Source: Microcystis panniformis FACHB-1757 (GTDB lineage Bacteria; Cyanobacteriota; Cyanobacteriia; Cyanobacteriales; Microcystaceae). Taken from it: a stretch of DNA of 64,000 nucleotides. This document shows positions 26,816 to 35,391 of the stretch, in pieces; position 1 is the first letter of the stretch, and every line of letters begins with the position of its first letter. The notes beneath the pieces were generated by a model. It saw only the letters and a program-made list of their open reading frames with translations, made no database searches and was not told the DNA's origin. The position numbers and the translations under genes are program-made. The stretch is from positions 372,001-436,000 of the forward strand of contig NZ_CP011339.1 of NCBI RefSeq assembly GCF_001264245.1. The letters run 5' to 3'.

Positions 26816-26958
26816 TAAAATCAAACGCTACAATACTGAGATGTTAGGTAAATCAAGCTAATTAGTCCTATTTGCTTGCTAGATTGTCATCATAGCCCAT
26901 TTTGCGGTGACATGATCATCTTTTCCCTTTCAAAAATCAATGAAGTAATCTTTAAGTT

Positions 26959-27759
26959 ATGTATCAAGAACAACTGAGTAGCGCCAAGCCTGGATTTATC
27001 CTGATTATGATTGATCAGTCAGCTTCAATGTCAGATAAATACGCCAATTCAGATAAAGCAGATTTTGCCGCAAAAGCCGTTAATCGAGTCATCGGAGAAA
27101 TTATTACAGCTTGTTCATCGGGTAATGAGATTAAAGACAGATGTTTTGTGGCGGCGGTTGGCTATGGAGCAAGTATTAATGTACTATTTCTAGATAAAGC
27201 CTCAGATTTGGCTAAAAATCCCAATACAACAACCCTTAAGAAAAAAGTCTCTGATGGTGCAGGTGGGTTGGTTGAAGTGGATGAAGTAATGCGAGTGTTT
27301 GTGGAACCGACTGCAAGTAATGGAACACCAATGGCTGAAGCCTTTAAACAGGCTTATACTGGGGTAGAAAAATTTATTTCTAATCATCGCGATAGTTTTC
27401 CACCTGTTGTGATTAATATAACCGATGGAGAACCTAATGATTCTAATGCTGCTACTACTGAAGCGAAAAAACTAGCACAACTTAAAACAAGTGACGGTAA
27501 CGTGATTGTTTTGAATGCTCATATTTCTAACGCATCAGCAGGGAAAATAGAGTTACCTAGTGACAATGCTGGTTTTAGCAATAATAAATTTGCTAACTTT
27601 TTGTTTGATATTTCCAGTGTGCTTCCTGAGCCTCTTGCTGAGAGTGCCAAAAATGCGGGTTTTAATGTTCAACCTAATGCCAGAGGTTTTATCTTTAATG
27701 CTGATGCTGAAGCACTGATTAAACTTCTTCAATTTGGTTCTCAAGGAGCATTACGCTAA
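26959..27759 (+). CDS. vWA-domain protein (TerY-like), first gene of the triad
   Basis: This 266-residue protein consists of one von Willebrand A domain with an intact metal-ion (MIDAS) site: DQSASMS near residue 24, a Thr in TASNGTPM and an Asp in NITDGEPND. It starts MYQEQLSSAKPGFILIMIDQ. Such proteins, together with a PP2C phosphatase and a kinase, form the TerY-phosphorylation triad described in tellurite-stress and antiviral literature. It is the first gene of a tightly packed operon, 5 bases before the next reading frame. No membrane segment. I infer a scaffold role. Confidence 0.8.
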   Translation: MYQEQLSSAKPGFILIMIDQSASMSDKYANSDKADFAAKAVNRVIGEIITACSSGNEIKDRCFVAAVGYGASINVLFLDKASDLAKNPNTTTLKKKVSDGAGGLVEVDEVMRVFVEPTASNGTPMAEAFKQAYTGVEKFISNHRDSFPPVVINITDGEPNDSNAATTEAKKLAQLKTSDGNVIVLNAHISNASAGKIELPSDNAGFSNNKFANFLFDISSVLPEPLAESAKNAGFNVQPNARGFIFNADAEALIKLLQFGSQGALR

Positions 27760-27776
27760 AGTTATTGTCATTAATT

Positions 27777-29363
27777 ATGCAATCTGATCATAAAGTTTCA
27801 GTCATCCGTCGGTTCAGTTATAGAACTCATAAAGAGATGGAAACCATTAGCGGTTGTCAAGATAATTTTAGCTATAATGAAGCTAAGAATTGTTTTGCGA
27901 TCGCCGATGGGGCAACTCAATCATTTTACTCAAGTATATGGTCAAAACTTCTTGTTGATTATTTTTGTGAAAATCCCCAGATTGATAAAAACAATTGGCA
28001 AGAATGGCTTGAACTAATTCAGCAAAAATGGTTAGAAGAAGTTAAAGCAGAATTACAAAAAGCAAAAAGCGGTAATAATCCTGCCTGGATTGAGATTTAC
28101 AATGGTTTGAATGGTTTTCAACCAGCAACATCTACCTTTATTGGGTTACAATTTATTGAAAATCAAGCCAAAGTATCTATTGTTGGCGATAGCTGTCTGT
28201 TTATTTTTCAGGGAGATAAATTAATTAAAACCTATTTATTGCAAAAATCAGCGGATTTTAATAATCGACCTGGATATTTTGGAAGTTACCCTAAAAATAA
28301 TAATGATTATAAGCCAGAATTTTTAGACATCGAATTAAAATACAAACAAGATTCAGATAAGCTTTATTTTGTACTAGCAACTGACGCTCTAGCTGAATAT
28401 ATTTTTAAATATACAGAACAGCAAAGAGATATTTTAAAAACTTTACTTAAAATTAATTCAGAACAGGAGTTTGAGAATTTTGTAAAATATGCTAGACAGG
28501 ATGACACAATAAAAATGAAAAATGATGATGTTACTTTAATGATTTTAGAAGTCAGGGATCGTGAAATTCCCAGTTCGCCTACACAACCCATAAAAGAAGA
28601 TCAAGAAAATTCTACTTCAAGTGATGAAACTAAACAGCCTTTTAACGAAGATCAAAACAATTCTTCAAAAGTAGAAGAAGAACCTAAAGACAATACTTCT
28701 GCTGAAAATTTAGAAGTTACTTCTGGTTTTGCCAAAATAAGATCCAATCTACAAACATTATTACAACCTCTGCTATCTTTATTCATGGCGCGCCGCAATC
28801 TGACGAGTTCAACTTCTAAACCGACGAAATACACCGTAATTAAAGGAGGAATAGATGGAATCCGTAATCTTCTCCTTGTTTTTATTCCTGTAAATATAAT
28901 CTTAACTATACTCTCCACTGCGACCATAATAAATAGTATAAAAACTGAACAATCAAGCAATTCAAATTCATCTAGTCAAGTCACTAAATATGAACCTAAA
29001 TATAGGAACCTTGAAAAAGGAAATCAAATCTACAAAGATCAAACTTTTCAAGAAATTATTATTCCTGCTTTATCTGACTCATCTCAGGTTTTAATTTTAG
29101 AAGAAGGAGAGGAATGGATTAAATTTCAGATTGATCTTTATGCTAATCAAGCAATCTTGAATGAATGTTATACTTGTGCAAGGGATGAAATAGAAATAAA
29201 ACCCAAGACAAATCTGAGAATCTTTCCTAAGACAAATCTGAGAATCTTTCCTAGTGGATCAGAAGGGGATGTTTTTGGACAATTAAGTGAACCATCAAAG
29301 TTTAAAAAACTTGAATTTGATTCCCTTCCCAATTGGTCTAAATTTACATTTGTGGGTATGTAA
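27777..29363 (+). CDS. PP2C-type protein phosphatase with membrane segment and SH3-like tail
   Basis: This protein of about 528 residues has the PP2C core: GCQDNFSYNEAKNCFAIADG with metal-ligand Asp residues, the STFIGLQF and SIVGDSCLFIF strands, LATDALAEYIF and DDVTLMIL. An acidic, low-complexity linker of about 90 residues follows, then one transmembrane segment (LLLVFIPVNIILTILSTATI) and a C-terminal SH3-like region containing a tandem 8-residue repeat (KTNLRIFP twice). I chose ATG at 27777; an in-frame TTG lies 12 bases upstream. It would dephosphorylate a partner of the kinase next door. It is embedded between the vWA and kinase genes. Confidence 0.8.
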   Translation: MQSDHKVSVIRRFSYRTHKEMETISGCQDNFSYNEAKNCFAIADGATQSFYSSIWSKLLVDYFCENPQIDKNNWQEWLELIQQKWLEEVKAELQKAKSGNNPAWIEIYNGLNGFQPATSTFIGLQFIENQAKVSIVGDSCLFIFQGDKLIKTYLLQKSADFNNRPGYFGSYPKNNNDYKPEFLDIELKYKQDSDKLYFVLATDALAEYIFKYTEQQRDILKTLLKINSEQEFENFVKYARQDDTIKMKNDDVTLMILEVRDREIPSSPTQPIKEDQENSTSSDETKQPFNEDQNNSSKVEEEPKDNTSAENLEVTSGFAKIRSNLQTLLQPLLSLFMARRNLTSSTSKPTKYTVIKGGIDGIRNLLLVFIPVNIILTILSTATIINSIKTEQSSNSNSSSQVTKYEPKYRNLEKGNQIYKDQTFQEIIIPALSDSSQVLILEEGEEWIKFQIDLYANQAILNECYTCARDEIEIKPKTNLRIFPKTNLRIFPSGSEGDVFGQLSEPSKFKKLEFDSLPNWSKFTFVGM

Positions 29364-29367
29364 AAAA

Positions 29368-30648
29368 ATGAAATATCCGCTTAGAACTGACTATGAAACA
29401 TTCGTAAAATCCCCTGATAAATTTATATACGATGGTATTTTACAAAAAGGAAAGCCTGTTAAGCAAAAGCAAAATCAGAACTTTTTACTGTCTCATAATG
29501 GCGGAAAAGCCGTTGTTTATGAAATTCAAACTAATCCTAAAAAATATGCCCTTAAATGTTGGATAGAAGATTTAGGGGATCTAAAAATTCGTTATAAGGC
29601 GATTGATGCCTATCTTAAAACAGTTCAACTTCCTTATTTTGTTGATTTTGCTTACCAAGAACAAGGAATTTTAGTCAATGGACAAAGATTTCCCATTATT
29701 AGAATGGAATGGGTTGATGGTATTAGCTTTAAAGACTTTATATCTAATAATATTAATAACCCGACTTCTATCCGTAACTTTGCCGAAAAATTCTTAGAAA
29801 TGGTTAAAATTCTCCATCAAAATAATATTTCTCATGGAGACTTACAACACGGTAATATTATAGTGCGTAAAAATGGTGATCTATGTTTAATTGACTATGA
29901 TAGTTTATATGTTCCTCAATTAAGCAATGCAACCGACAATATTAAAGGACTCCCTGGTTATCAACATCCTAACAGAAATAAGTTATCTAAATTAAGTCCA
30001 AAAGCTGACTATTTCTCAGAAATGGTGATTTATTTATCATTGCTTGTTCTATCAGAAAATCCTGACTATTGGCAACAAATACAACCAGAGGAAAGACTGC
30101 TATTTTCCGAAAATGACATAATTAAACCTAATTTATCCAAGATTTTTAAAGAACTTAAAAATCTTTCTCCTGAGATTGTGTATTTTACCCAAGAATTAGA
30201 GAAATTTTGTCAACAATCAAATATTGAAAACCTACAACCTCTTGAAAATTTAGTCAACAATTACACAGGAGCTAAATGGAGTTTTGAGCCTACTACTGAT
30301 ACTGGTATCCAGGATCCTCCCCCTGAGAAAAAGCCACCTCAAACCAGTCCAGAAAAGACAAAATCTTCAGATCCCTGGGAAAAACTTAAAACCAATTCAT
30401 CAAGTGCTTGGGATAAATTTGACACGGGTAAAACACCACCTCCAAAAGATGAAAACATTTGGGATAAATTTGACACGGGTAAAACACCACCTCCAACAGA
30501 TTGGGATAAACTCCATCAACAACCTCGAAAAGAAGCACCAGTACCTATTCCAGATGAAAACATTTGGGATAAATTTGATAATATTTGGAAGAAACTTACA
30601 ACATCTGTATCATCTATTTGGAACAAAATTTTGAACTGGTTTAATTAG
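29368..30648 (+). CDS. Protein kinase-like protein with repeat-rich C-terminus
   Basis: This protein of about 426 residues starts MKYPLRTDYETFVKSPDKFI four bases after the phosphatase stop. The kinase fold shows a Gly-rich start (SHNGGKAVVYEI), a VAIK-like Lys in YALKCW, the catalytic loop HGDLQHGNIIV (Asp and Asn kept, Arg of HRD replaced by Gly) and DYD in place of DFG (LIDYDSLYVP). It may be active with an unusual metal loop. The C-terminus is Pro/Lys-rich with two copies of WDKFDTGKTPPP and ends in a Trp-rich helix. It completes the vWA-phosphatase-kinase triad. Confidence 0.78.
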   Translation: MKYPLRTDYETFVKSPDKFIYDGILQKGKPVKQKQNQNFLLSHNGGKAVVYEIQTNPKKYALKCWIEDLGDLKIRYKAIDAYLKTVQLPYFVDFAYQEQGILVNGQRFPIIRMEWVDGISFKDFISNNINNPTSIRNFAEKFLEMVKILHQNNISHGDLQHGNIIVRKNGDLCLIDYDSLYVPQLSNATDNIKGLPGYQHPNRNKLSKLSPKADYFSEMVIYLSLLVLSENPDYWQQIQPEERLLFSENDIIKPNLSKIFKELKNLSPEIVYFTQELEKFCQQSNIENLQPLENLVNNYTGAKWSFEPTTDTGIQDPPPEKKPPQTSPEKTKSSDPWEKLKTNSSSAWDKFDTGKTPPPKDENIWDKFDTGKTPPPTDWDKLHQQPRKEAPVPIPDENIWDKFDNIWKKLTTSVSSIWNKILNWFN

Positions 30649-30679
30649 CTATCTGATTATTCTGTGCAGTTCTCCTATC

Positions 30680-30750
30680 CTAAAATCAACCCCATTGCTT
30701 GATTAATAATTTTATTTTTATCAACCATAGCTTCAATTTCTTCTGGTTTA
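30680..30750 (-). pseudogene. C-terminal fragment of a DUF29-like gene
   Basis: On the minus strand the segment reads LLKPEEIEAMVDKNKIINQA then MGLILG and a stop, a close match to the C-terminus of the gene at 3317-3742 (YQPEEIEAMIDKNKIINQAL). The upstream part is missing at the edge of a TAAGTAG element, which probably truncated the gene. Confidence 0.7.
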
Positions 30751-30870
30751 AGTAGGTGGGTGGAATTAAATATAAAATGAACGTAGGTTGGGTTGAAGCA
30801 TGAAACCCAACGCCCGATTATGTTACGCTACCGCTAACCCATCCTACAAATAATTGTGCCTACCTACTTA
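30749..30870. mobile_element. TAAGTAG-type MITE
   Basis: A 122-bp element with terminal inverted repeats TAAGTAGGTGGG and CCTACCTACTTA. Its interior carries the GGTTGGGTTGAAGCATGAAA / ACCCATCCTAC sequence common in cyanobacterial intergenic repeats. It cuts the DUF29 fragment. Related ends occur at 34454, 39298, 50434 and 53864. Confidence 0.65.
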
Positions 30871-31003
30871 GGCTCTTCTCGACTTTGTGTGATAATTTTT
30901 GCTTATGTAAGGTTAAATGCTTACTGGGCAAGACTTTTAGGACTATTTTGAAAGAAGAAACTATCAGTATAGACCTCGTTTACACACAGAAACCAGAAGA
31001 GCC
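30871..31003. mobile_element. MITE derived from an ISL3-like element
   Basis: A 133-bp segment starts GGCTCTTCTCGACTTTGTGT and ends ACACACAGAAACCAGAAGAG then CC. These ends match the termini of the full ISL3 element at 56361-57605, but the interior has no transposase. It is probably a non-autonomous derivative that could be mobilised in trans. No clear target duplication was seen. Confidence 0.65.
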
Positions 31004-31010
31004 TGGTTTA

Positions 31011-31062
31011 TATAGCGTTTCCTGTTCGCAAGAGGTACATTATCGATGTTGAAAAGCTTAAT
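31011..31062. mobile_element. Truncated TATAGCG-type MITE
   Basis: The 52 bases starting TATAGCGTTTCCTGTTCGCA match, in reverse complement, about half of the element at 59292-59387. The match ends exactly where the next MITE (31063) begins, so the later insertion or an associated deletion removed the rest. Confidence 0.6.
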
Positions 31063-31279
31063 TAGGGTTTGCTGAATAAATCTAAAAACCTTGTTGGATA
31101 AGACTTTTAGACTTTTTTGAAATCCAAAAGTGCCGGGCATGGGAGTGATCAGGGGGAAAATCCCTGGACTTTTTCCCTGAAAATTGGGTAATTGACCACC
31201 TGAAAATCGGTAAAACCCTACACCCTACACCCTACACCCCGCACCCTGCCCCCACGAAAAACTTTTTCAGCAAACCCTA
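31063..31279. mobile_element. Mariner/IS630-type MITE with TA target duplication
   Basis: A 217-bp segment starts TAGGGTTTGCTGAATAAA and ends CTTTTTCAGCAAACCCTA. The inverted repeats AGGGTTTGCTGAA are flanked by TA on both sides, the hallmark of IS630/Tc1-mariner-type insertion. It has no gene and includes ACCCTACACCCTACACCCC simple repeats. Confidence 0.7.
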
Positions 31280-31431
31280 TCTAAATGGTTGCCTTTTTTA
31301 ACTTTTTTATTGATCTCATTAAGCATTTCTACTTATTGCAAAGGTGAGATGCTACCGGGTCTTGGGTCTTGCCTCTTGCCTCGTCTCAACAAGCAATTTA
31401 AATGCGCGGGCAGCTTACTAGAACTCTTGCA

Positions 31432-31526
31432 TATAGCGCTTTTCACGTTACTGAGGTATCGACAAGTTTTGCCAACAAAGAGTTTAAGCCCCTTGCCCAT
31501 GCCTCATTCTGATGAAAACTGCTATA
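31432..31526. mobile_element. TATAGCG-type MITE
   Basis: A 95-bp element has terminal inverted repeats TATAGCGCTTTTC and GAAAACTGCTATA. It belongs to the same terminal-repeat class as 59292-59387 although the interior differs. It lies about 70 bases before the Uma2 gene. No further gene was seen in 31280-31599. Confidence 0.55.
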
Positions 31527-31599
31527 TATAGTCTAAGGTAGAAAAAAGTTAAATACTGACTAAACCGCGCAATCATAACAACTGAGCCGACAAATTCTG

Positions 31600-32244
31600 A
31601 TGTTATTAGCATTACAACAACTAACTGTTACCCCAGGCGACCGCCTGTTGTTAACTTCACTCACTTGGCAAGATTATGAAAAAATTCTTGACGAATTGGG
31701 AGATCGACGGTCAATTCGTCTATCTTATAGTCAAGGAACTTTAGAAGCAATGACTCCTCTTTTTATTCATGAAAATACCAAAGTTTTAATCGGGGATTTG
31801 GTTAAAGTTCTCCTGGATGAATTAGAGTTAGACTATGAACCCGCCGGATCAACAACCTTTAAAAATCAGCAAATGGATCAAGGAATAGAACCAGATGAGT
31901 CTTTTTATATCGAAAATTGTGCCGCTATCAGGGGAAAAACGCGCCTTGATTTGGCGATTGATCCCCCTCCCGATTTAGCAATTGAGATTGATATTACTAA
32001 GCGAACCCGATTTAATAATTATGAGCGATTGGGTGTTCCTGAATTGTGGCGATATAATGGAGAGAGACTGGAAATCAATGTTTTGCAAAGATCAGAATAT
32101 GTTGAATCTTCCCAAAGCCGACTATTTTCTCAATTTAATCTAATAGAAAAAATTCCAGAAACGCTACAAAATAGTCAAAAAATAGGTAGTGCAATGGCAT
32201 TAAAACAATTCCGAATTTGGGTAAAGCAAACGCTTAATCCCTGA
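31600..32244 (+). CDS. Uma2-family (DUF820) endonuclease-like protein
   Basis: This 214-residue protein has the DUF820/Uma2 PD-(D/E)XK-like fold: SLTWQDYEKILDELGDRRSI and then the core DESFYIENCAAIRGKTRLDL, PDLAIEIDITKRTRF with the Asp and Glu-x-Asp-type active-site positions and a Lys two residues further (ITKRTRF), and YERLGVPELWRYN. This family is strongly expanded in cyanobacteria and is often linked to mobile DNA. It starts at ATG 31600 (MLLALQQLTV). Function unproven; a C-terminal Uma2 remnant lies at 53642-53765. Confidence 0.8.
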   Translation: MLLALQQLTVTPGDRLLLTSLTWQDYEKILDELGDRRSIRLSYSQGTLEAMTPLFIHENTKVLIGDLVKVLLDELELDYEPAGSTTFKNQQMDQGIEPDESFYIENCAAIRGKTRLDLAIDPPPDLAIEIDITKRTRFNNYERLGVPELWRYNGERLEINVLQRSEYVESSQSRLFSQFNLIEKIPETLQNSQKIGSAMALKQFRIWVKQTLNP

Positions 32245-32339
32245 CCTCAAATGTACAAGGAAGTCAGGGAACTTTTGCCGATGATAATTTAGAGGTTACA
32301 GTTTTCGGTTTAAGGCTGCACCTATTCCTATTGATCAGT

Positions 32340-32475
32340 GATCAGTTATCAGTGGGTAAGTTAACAGTTATCAGATATGAGTTTTTAAGTGTGCAGTATT
32401 AAATAGAGGTTTCCTACTGTCTTTTTACTGCTCACTGATTACTGGTCACTGATTACTGCTCACTGTTTTTAGACG
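32340..32475. repeat. Inverted TATCAGTG/CACTGATTAC repeats
   Basis: GTGATCAGTTATCAGTG-type sequence near 32335-32370 faces CACTGATTACTGGTCACTGA near 32430-32465, giving a large potential hairpin between the Uma2 and DUF2808 genes. Similar runs occur at 12215, 33135 and 42540. These are AT/GT simple repeats rather than a defined IS. Confidence 0.45.
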
Positions 32476-32484
32476 TGGAACGGA

Positions 32485-33057
32485 CTACCAGCGATCGCCA
32501 GCCTCATAAATTGCTAAACGTCCGACACCTAGATATAATCCGGGAGAATTGTCCCCAGGGGGATAAGCAGTAATTCCAAACTGATAGACACCACCATAAT
32601 CGGGATTTCGTACTGGTTTCAGACCGATGGAAACGGTATTACCGGGGGGGACAGGAGGATCAAAAATGACCGTGATCGTCTGAGTATTGGGGTCAAAAGT
32701 AGTGGATTTTAGGGTTAATTTTTCGCCTCGCTGATTGCGATCGCCAAGAAAAGCAAAAGTTTGATCGCCAAGAAAAGCAATAGTTTGAATATTAGGCTGC
32801 TGTTGTATGGTTACTTTACCCAAGGGTGCCCCGAGAGACGGCGGTAGAGCGATGGTAAGATAGTATTTTGCCCCCCAAGTACGCACGGATTGGAAAGTAG
32901 CGGAGAAATTAACCAGAGTGGGAGAACTCTCAAAAAATATTCTGCCATCGGGAAATTGTCCTGCGAGAGACACAGAAGCATCAAAAGCGAGTATAGCAAT
33001 CAAAGCGAGTTTAGATAGACTTTCAGTCTGTTTTAAAGGCAAAAAAGGAATTTTCAA
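32485..33057 (-). CDS. Exported DUF2808 protein
   Basis: This 190-residue protein has a signal peptide (SKLALIAILAFDASVSLAGQ) and the DUF2808 body (FSATFQSVRTWGAKYYLTIALP ... TVIFDPPVPPGNTVSIGLKPVRNPDYGGVYQFGITAYPPG). The family is found almost only in cyanobacteria and is exported; its function is not known. An internal near-repeat (TIAFLGDQT / FAFLGDRN, from a 24-bp DNA duplication around 32745-32790) is a small local expansion. It is divergent from recF. Confidence 0.8.
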   Translation of the reverse strand: MKIPFLPLKQTESLSKLALIAILAFDASVSLAGQFPDGRIFFESSPTLVNFSATFQSVRTWGAKYYLTIALPPSLGAPLGKVTIQQQPNIQTIAFLGDQTFAFLGDRNQRGEKLTLKSTTFDPNTQTITVIFDPPVPPGNTVSIGLKPVRNPDYGGVYQFGITAYPPGDNSPGLYLGVGRLAIYEAGDRW

Positions 33058-33223
33058 GGTAAAAGCTACTATAAAATATTGATTGTTAAGGGCAATTATA
33101 CCAAATTCACTTAACCCTAAACCGCTGCCATTATCAGTGATCAGTTATCAGTTGTTTTCTCCCCACTCCCCCACACCCCACTTCCCCAACCCCCAACCCC
33201 CAACAGCTAACCCCCAACTTGCA

Positions 33224-34351
33224 ATGTATCTCGAACACCTACATCTTCACAGTTTTAGAAATTATGCCGAACAGGTGCTAAAATTCGACTCTAAAAAAAC
33301 AATATTATTGGGCAATAATGCTCAGGGAAAATCCAATTTACTAGAAGCGATCGAACTTTTGTCCACTCTCAAGAGCCATCGAGTCAGCAAGGATCGGGAT
33401 CTGGTGCTAGAATCGGACTCGGAGGCGAGAATTTTTGCTAGGGTTAATCGTCTTTATGGAGCATCAGAATTAAGTTTAATTCTCCGTTCTTCCGGTCGTC
33501 GCACCGTGATCCGCGACCGTCAACCCCTGCGCCGTCATCTCGATTTTTTGGGCGTGATTAATGCGGTACAATTTTCTAGTCTCGATCTGGATTTAGTGCG
33601 CGGTGGTCCGGAAGCTCGCCGAGATTGGTTAGATACTTTATTAATTCAATTAGAACCCCTATACGTTCATATTTTACAGCAATATAATCAGGTTTTACGA
33701 CAAAGAAATGCTCTCTTAAAAGAGATTCGTAAACAGGAATTAGAGGGCAAAGTTTATGCAGATTTATCCCAACTAAAACTCTGGGATTTACAACTAGCAG
33801 AAACCGGTTCAAGAGTAACGAGAAGAAGGGCGCGAGTCCTGCAAAGATTAATTCCTTTAGCCCAAAAATGGCACGAAAGTATTAGCGGAAAAACCGAACT
33901 TTTAGAATTACAATATATTCCCAATGTGCCTTGGGTAGAAGATGATGTCAATGGGGTACAAAGGGCTTTTTTAGATAAGATTGAAACCCGTCGTTTGGCC
34001 GAGAAACAGCTAGGGACATCGGTAGTCGGTCCCCACCGGGATGAAGTGGATTTTTTAATTAACCAAAACCCCGCTAAATCCTACGGTTCCCAAGGACAAC
34101 AAAGAACCTTAGTTTTAGCCTTGAAATTAGCGGAATTACAGTTACTAGAGCAGATTATCGGAGAACCTCCCCTACTACTCCTCGATGATGTTTTAGCCGA
34201 ATTAGATATCGAACGACAAAATCAATTATTAGATGCGATCGAAGACCGTTTTCAAACTTTAATTACCACCACTCATCTCAGTTCTTTTGAGTCTCGCTGG
34301 TTGCAATCTTCCCAGATATTTTCTGTCAAAAAGGGACATATTTTTTATTAG
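33224..34351 (+). CDS. recF: DNA replication and repair protein RecF
   Basis: This protein of about 375 residues is an SMC-like ATPase that loads RecA at gaps. It starts MYLEHLHLHSFRNYAEQVLK, with Walker A GNNAQGKSNLLEAI, the signature YGSQGQQRTLVLALKLAE and Walker B PLLLLDDVLAELD. I chose ATG at 33224, where homologues start; the open frame upstream is made of CCCCAAC simple repeats and is not coding. It is probably complete (ends FSVKKGHIFY). It converges on rpiA across 257 bases. Confidence 0.95.
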   Translation: MYLEHLHLHSFRNYAEQVLKFDSKKTILLGNNAQGKSNLLEAIELLSTLKSHRVSKDRDLVLESDSEARIFARVNRLYGASELSLILRSSGRRTVIRDRQPLRRHLDFLGVINAVQFSSLDLDLVRGGPEARRDWLDTLLIQLEPLYVHILQQYNQVLRQRNALLKEIRKQELEGKVYADLSQLKLWDLQLAETGSRVTRRRARVLQRLIPLAQKWHESISGKTELLELQYIPNVPWVEDDVNGVQRAFLDKIETRRLAEKQLGTSVVGPHRDEVDFLINQNPAKSYGSQGQQRTLVLALKLAELQLLEQIIGEPPLLLLDDVLAELDIERQNQLLDAIEDRFQTLITTTHLSSFESRWLQSSQIFSVKKGHIFY

Positions 34352-34399
34352 CCTATAGTCATCTCTTTGTTTTGCTCTTTGTCTGTACACACCCATAAT

Positions 34400-34453
34400 T
34401 CGATCCCCCCTTAATCCCCCCTTAATAAGGGGGGTATCTGACAGTTTTTAACA
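34400..34453. repeat. CCCCCTTA/TAAGGGGG dispersed repeat fragment
   Basis: GATCCCCCCTTAATCCCCCC, then TTAATAAGGGGGG and ATCTGACAGTTTTTAACACC, match one side of a repeat family also seen at 39440, 50455, 53768 and 59880-60060. It joins the perfect hairpin that follows. Confidence 0.65.
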
Positions 34454-34504
34454 CCTAACTACTTAATAAAACAGGCTGTAGGCCTGTTTTATTAAGTAGT
34501 TAGG
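34454..34504. terminator. Perfect 22-bp hairpin between recF and rpiA
   Basis: Two 22-base arms (starting CCTAACTACTTAATAAAACA and its exact complement) enclose a 7-base loop. It lies between convergent genes, so it may serve as a bidirectional terminator. Because each arm carries the TAACTACTTA end of the local MITE family, it may equally be two MITE ends joined head to head. The G+C at the stem tip is modest. Confidence 0.55.
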
Positions 34505-34608
34505 CAAAATTATTTACACATGACGATCATTGCCCCGTAAGGGTTTTAGCTCGATCGGGCAGGTAATTAATTTTGCATGACTACTTATTAGCTTAAGAAT
34601 AATTAAGC

Positions 34609-35319
34609 CTACTTAATTTCGCGCACTACCGGCTTACCGTCAATAATTTCACCGACGAGAATCAGATCAGCAACCCCGACAAATAAACCATTTTCTAAAA
34701 CCCCCGGCATATTATTAATAGTTCTTTCCAAATCAGCCGGATCATCGATACTATCAAATTTAACATCGATAACTAAATTGCCTTGATCTGTCACCACGGG
34801 GCCGGCTTTTTTCACTCCCATGCGCAGGGAAGGTTTACCACCGAGGGCCTCTAATTTCAGCATCACCGGAGTCATGGCCATGGGTAACACTTCCACAGGC
34901 AAAAGAAAAGTCGATCCCAACTTATCCACCAGCTTATTGCCATCCACTACCACGACGAAAATATCGGCGAGACTATCGACAATTTTCTCCTGAGTATGGG
35001 CAGCACCGCCGCCTTTAATCAGGTTTTTCTGGGGATCCACCTCATCGGCCCCATCGATAGCGATATCCATCTTCACGATGACATCGAGGGTAGTGAGGGG
35101 AATTCCGTACTTCCTCGCCAAAACTTGCGCTTGAAAAGAAGTAGGAACCCCGACAATATTGCTGATTTCCCCGCTTTGCAGTCTAGCGCCCAGATATTCG
35201 ATCGCATAGGCCGTCGTTGAACCAGTTCCCAATCCCACGACTGAATTAGATTGAACTAGATTAGCGGCGGCCTTACCGACCTCCTGTTTCATGATAATGA
35301 CCGGATCGATTGCTGTCAT
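34609..35319 (-). CDS. rpiA: Ribose-5-phosphate isomerase A
   Basis: This protein of about 236 residues interconverts ribose-5-phosphate and ribulose-5-phosphate in the Calvin and pentose-phosphate cycles. It starts [20 protein letters not shown], with the phosphate-binding [14 protein letters not shown], catalytic region [21 protein letters not shown] (active-site Asp, Glu and Lys) and [15 protein letters not shown] chose ATG at 35319 over one 9 bases upstream because AGGA lies about 9 bases before it. The gene stands alone upstream of the RRM protein gene on the same strand. Confidence 0.96.
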   Translation of the reverse strand: MTAIDPVIIMKQEVGKAAANLVQSNSVVGLGTGSTTAYAIEYLGARLQSGEISNIVGVPTSFQAQVLARKYGIPLTTLDVIVKMDIAIDGADEVDPQKNLIKGGGAAHTQEKIVDSLADIFVVVVDGNKLVDKLGSTFLLPVEVLPMAMTPVMLKLEALGGKPSLRMGVKKAGPVVTDQGNLVIDVKFDSIDDPADLERTINNMPGVLENGLFVGVADLILVGEIIDGKPVVREIK

Positions 35320-35391
35320 GATGCACATTCCTAAAAGCGATGTTTTGAACCTCTTAGTTATCGGCTATCCCTTGCCCTCTTGTCAATGGAA

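Noticed and set aside
31289..31531. An 80-codon frame MPFLTFLLISLSISTYCKGE
   Set aside because: It lies over two MITE-like elements, has no ribosome site and no recognisable motif.
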